Below, in pieces: positions 63,801 to 64,000 of a DNA stretch of 64,000 nucleotides. Every line of letters begins with the position of its first letter. Position 1 is the first letter of the stretch. Under the pieces are notes generated by a model. That model was given only the letters and a program-made list of their open reading frames with translations, ran no database searches and had not been told where the DNA came from. A program made the position numbers and the translations under genes. The stretch spans positions 124,001 through 188,000 of the forward strand of contig NZ_JACJQJ010000006.1 of assembly GCF_014696615.1 (NCBI RefSeq). Reading direction: 5' to 3'. This DNA comes from Nostoc linckia FACHB-104 (GTDB lineage: Bacteria > Cyanobacteriota > Cyanobacteriia > Cyanobacteriales > Nostocaceae).

Positions 63801-64000
63801 TATTATCTAACCAAGTGCCAATAACTTGGTCTTCTAAAAATGGCTGTCCTTCTTCGCCAACTTTCTCCGCACGTCCCTTACGTATCGCCCGAATTACAGG
63901 GTTATGAACTAATCTACTCAGGGCGTTATCTACTGCTAAATTTGCTTGCGAAGCAATCAAAGTCCGCCCACCTCGCAAAGCAACTTGATAGCAAATCTCA
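60871..64000 (-). CDS. Superfamily 1 (DNA2/UPF1-like, COG1112) helicase, partial, with large coiled-coil insertion
   Basis: The reading frame is open to the right edge; at least 1042 codons are visible and the true start with Walker A lies beyond 64000. Motif Ia is GGRTLIASQANLAVDNAL. About 600 residues of Gln/Glu-rich coiled coil follow. Then come motif II VIIDEVSKCTPPEL, motif III MVGDHRQLPP, motif IV TQYRMHPNIMGAI, and motifs V/VI TGTVDRFQGMERPVVIVS, NVAFSRAQELLVIVG. These fit DNA2/NAM7/UPF1-type helicases. The long insertion is the odd part. The gene precedes and overlaps a PLD-like gene by 23 bases, the same pairing of domains found in Mokosh type defence proteins. Confidence 0.9.
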   Translation of the reverse strand, partial: EICYQVALRGGRTLIASQANLAVDNALSRLVHNPVIRAIRKGRAEKVGEEGQPFLEDQVIGTWLDNTASDCETRLSNRHQNLENSRQLLAFYPRFKDYLQSEEEYQVNQEELTHKRAKLQVNLQQQEALYQDTLAKKTEIESLISGLENLLDSPSIVNWEAPEITNFLPHLRPYTEGNTLVKDFLVNVAKAITLTDKLGFLRPQCGAFGLAVWLRDTVAKGIPDFKTALIYAQSATVAMLEVAAAVQVFKQHSSNLQQLQKDNQQFFSKQHSLQQTIQNWETRQQELESIIAAVKEWKATANTRLSEILNNARQNNQPLTLELMQLPPGLVMLANSLKISLMPSNYTVNLPDWDLLAKAIAYEIEGEYSDRKGRQHSFSYFLQQNFSKIPLVLETSHRTQWQEISQQLNNYQYLTLNQRRTIVDATQVLLSRIQQTYGELWEANNSEATLNKITQELIDSILSNARQCVFQVKTEIEKHLQHLQQQLNELHNHETAPQQILNIQNNIEAARQDANVKLARAINTLQELNQQPNIPQQLRTLVDQYLTTQAKIWEHPQEFSKHVHTWINQLSQLENLITSLEPFAVLENIKFSLIEQLTILQEETTIVQQQIETLKVKLAKISEQTQPEELSATLLLERNWWQIELQGIADKFKIQTSTTDLYNLEFLRSIKSQFEALQEQLTQDEAYLNRYGNFIQDWIEKVRNPSERDRHDLRQVYLDNANVVGITCVQAANRDFSEEFQCFDVVIIDEVSKCTPPELLIPALKGKKLVMVGDHRQLPPMLDTSTLEEVVQEIGSSREELQFLEESLFKSQFEDADQSIKQMLTTQYRMHPNIMGAINQFYEGKLECGISQPDIKRAHDLAGEIIQPQHHLLWVKMPREDAFQEQREGTSLFNLQEIDVIEALCQQFENSWAAKVACGEPKKEIAVITFYGAQLRKIDERLQSELFPSLQIRTGTVDRFQGMERPVVIVSMVRNNNKGDVGFAKKPERVNVAFSRAQELLVIVGCHDLFTKQPGKVGNMYSEVANIVSHHGGFVDVSRILK

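Overview
The window is a 64 kb piece of chromosome from a filamentous, heterocyst-forming cyanobacterium of the Nostoc/Anabaena/Calothrix type. Three things point there. The octamer GCGATCGC (HIP1) recurs throughout. Intergenic DNA is full of degenerate heptanucleotide repeats (TGACCTT, GGGTAAT, TGACTCT types). A tandem array of about 130-bp units at 30303-32069 sits directly upstream of a CHAT-domain gene that I recognise as hetF, which is the arrangement known for the heterocyst small RNA NsiR1. No phage, transposase or CRISPR array was seen. Nearly all genes read as core cyanobacterial genes.

Layout. 1-8264: a methyltransferase-glycosyltransferase gene cut by the left edge, a TPR protein, a DUF4327 protein, an FHA Ser/Thr kinase next to a zinc-ribbon PP2C phosphatase, and a PAS histidine kinase. 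8584-13581: a pseudouridine synthase, TPP riboswitch plus thiC, a DUF4058-like gene, pyrE, a secreted protein and a CAU tRNA. 13903-24122: CNNM/CorC membrane protein, queC, a Gfo/Idh/MocA oxidoreductase, a DedA protein, a ParM-like/ParR-like gene pair, a phosphohexomutase and rdgB. 24376-29912: glnB with an NtcA-type promoter, thiD, a membrane-anchored subtilase and a thioredoxin-like protein. 30303-34815: NsiR1 array and hetF. 34903-43789: glycerophosphodiesterase, a Tat-type aldo/keto reductase, a TetR/hydrolase operon with a palindromic operator, a HAD protein, NDH-2, a GAF histidine kinase and a response regulator, and ChaB. 44126-53133: a lipoprotein with two PLD motifs, an EF-hand loop and a ComEA domain, then an aromatic amino acid permease, pyrC, signal peptidase I, a tRNA-like element, a ferredoxin/metallo-beta-lactamase fusion, a zinc alcohol dehydrogenase and elongator tRNA-Met. 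53303-58527: a LysM/M23 peptidase, trmL and gshA. 58986-64000: a PLD-like protein overlapped by a giant SF1 helicase that runs off the right edge.

How it fits together. Differentiation and nitrogen status are represented by glnB (NtcA site), NsiR1 and hetF. Each NsiR1 copy has its own TCCGGA promoter box and terminator, and all copies read against hetF, so the array is a gene-dosage device pointed away from its neighbour. Thiamine synthesis is split between a riboswitch-controlled thiC and a distant thiD. Pyrimidine synthesis is split between pyrE and pyrC.

The items I would check first are the overlapping helicase-PLD pair at the right edge (composition like the Mokosh/COG1112 defence proteins), the chromosomal ParMR-like pair, the PLD-EF-hand-ComEA lipoprotein, and the 81-nt tRNA-like element at 50273-50353. 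All functional calls are by reading motifs; no database search was run.
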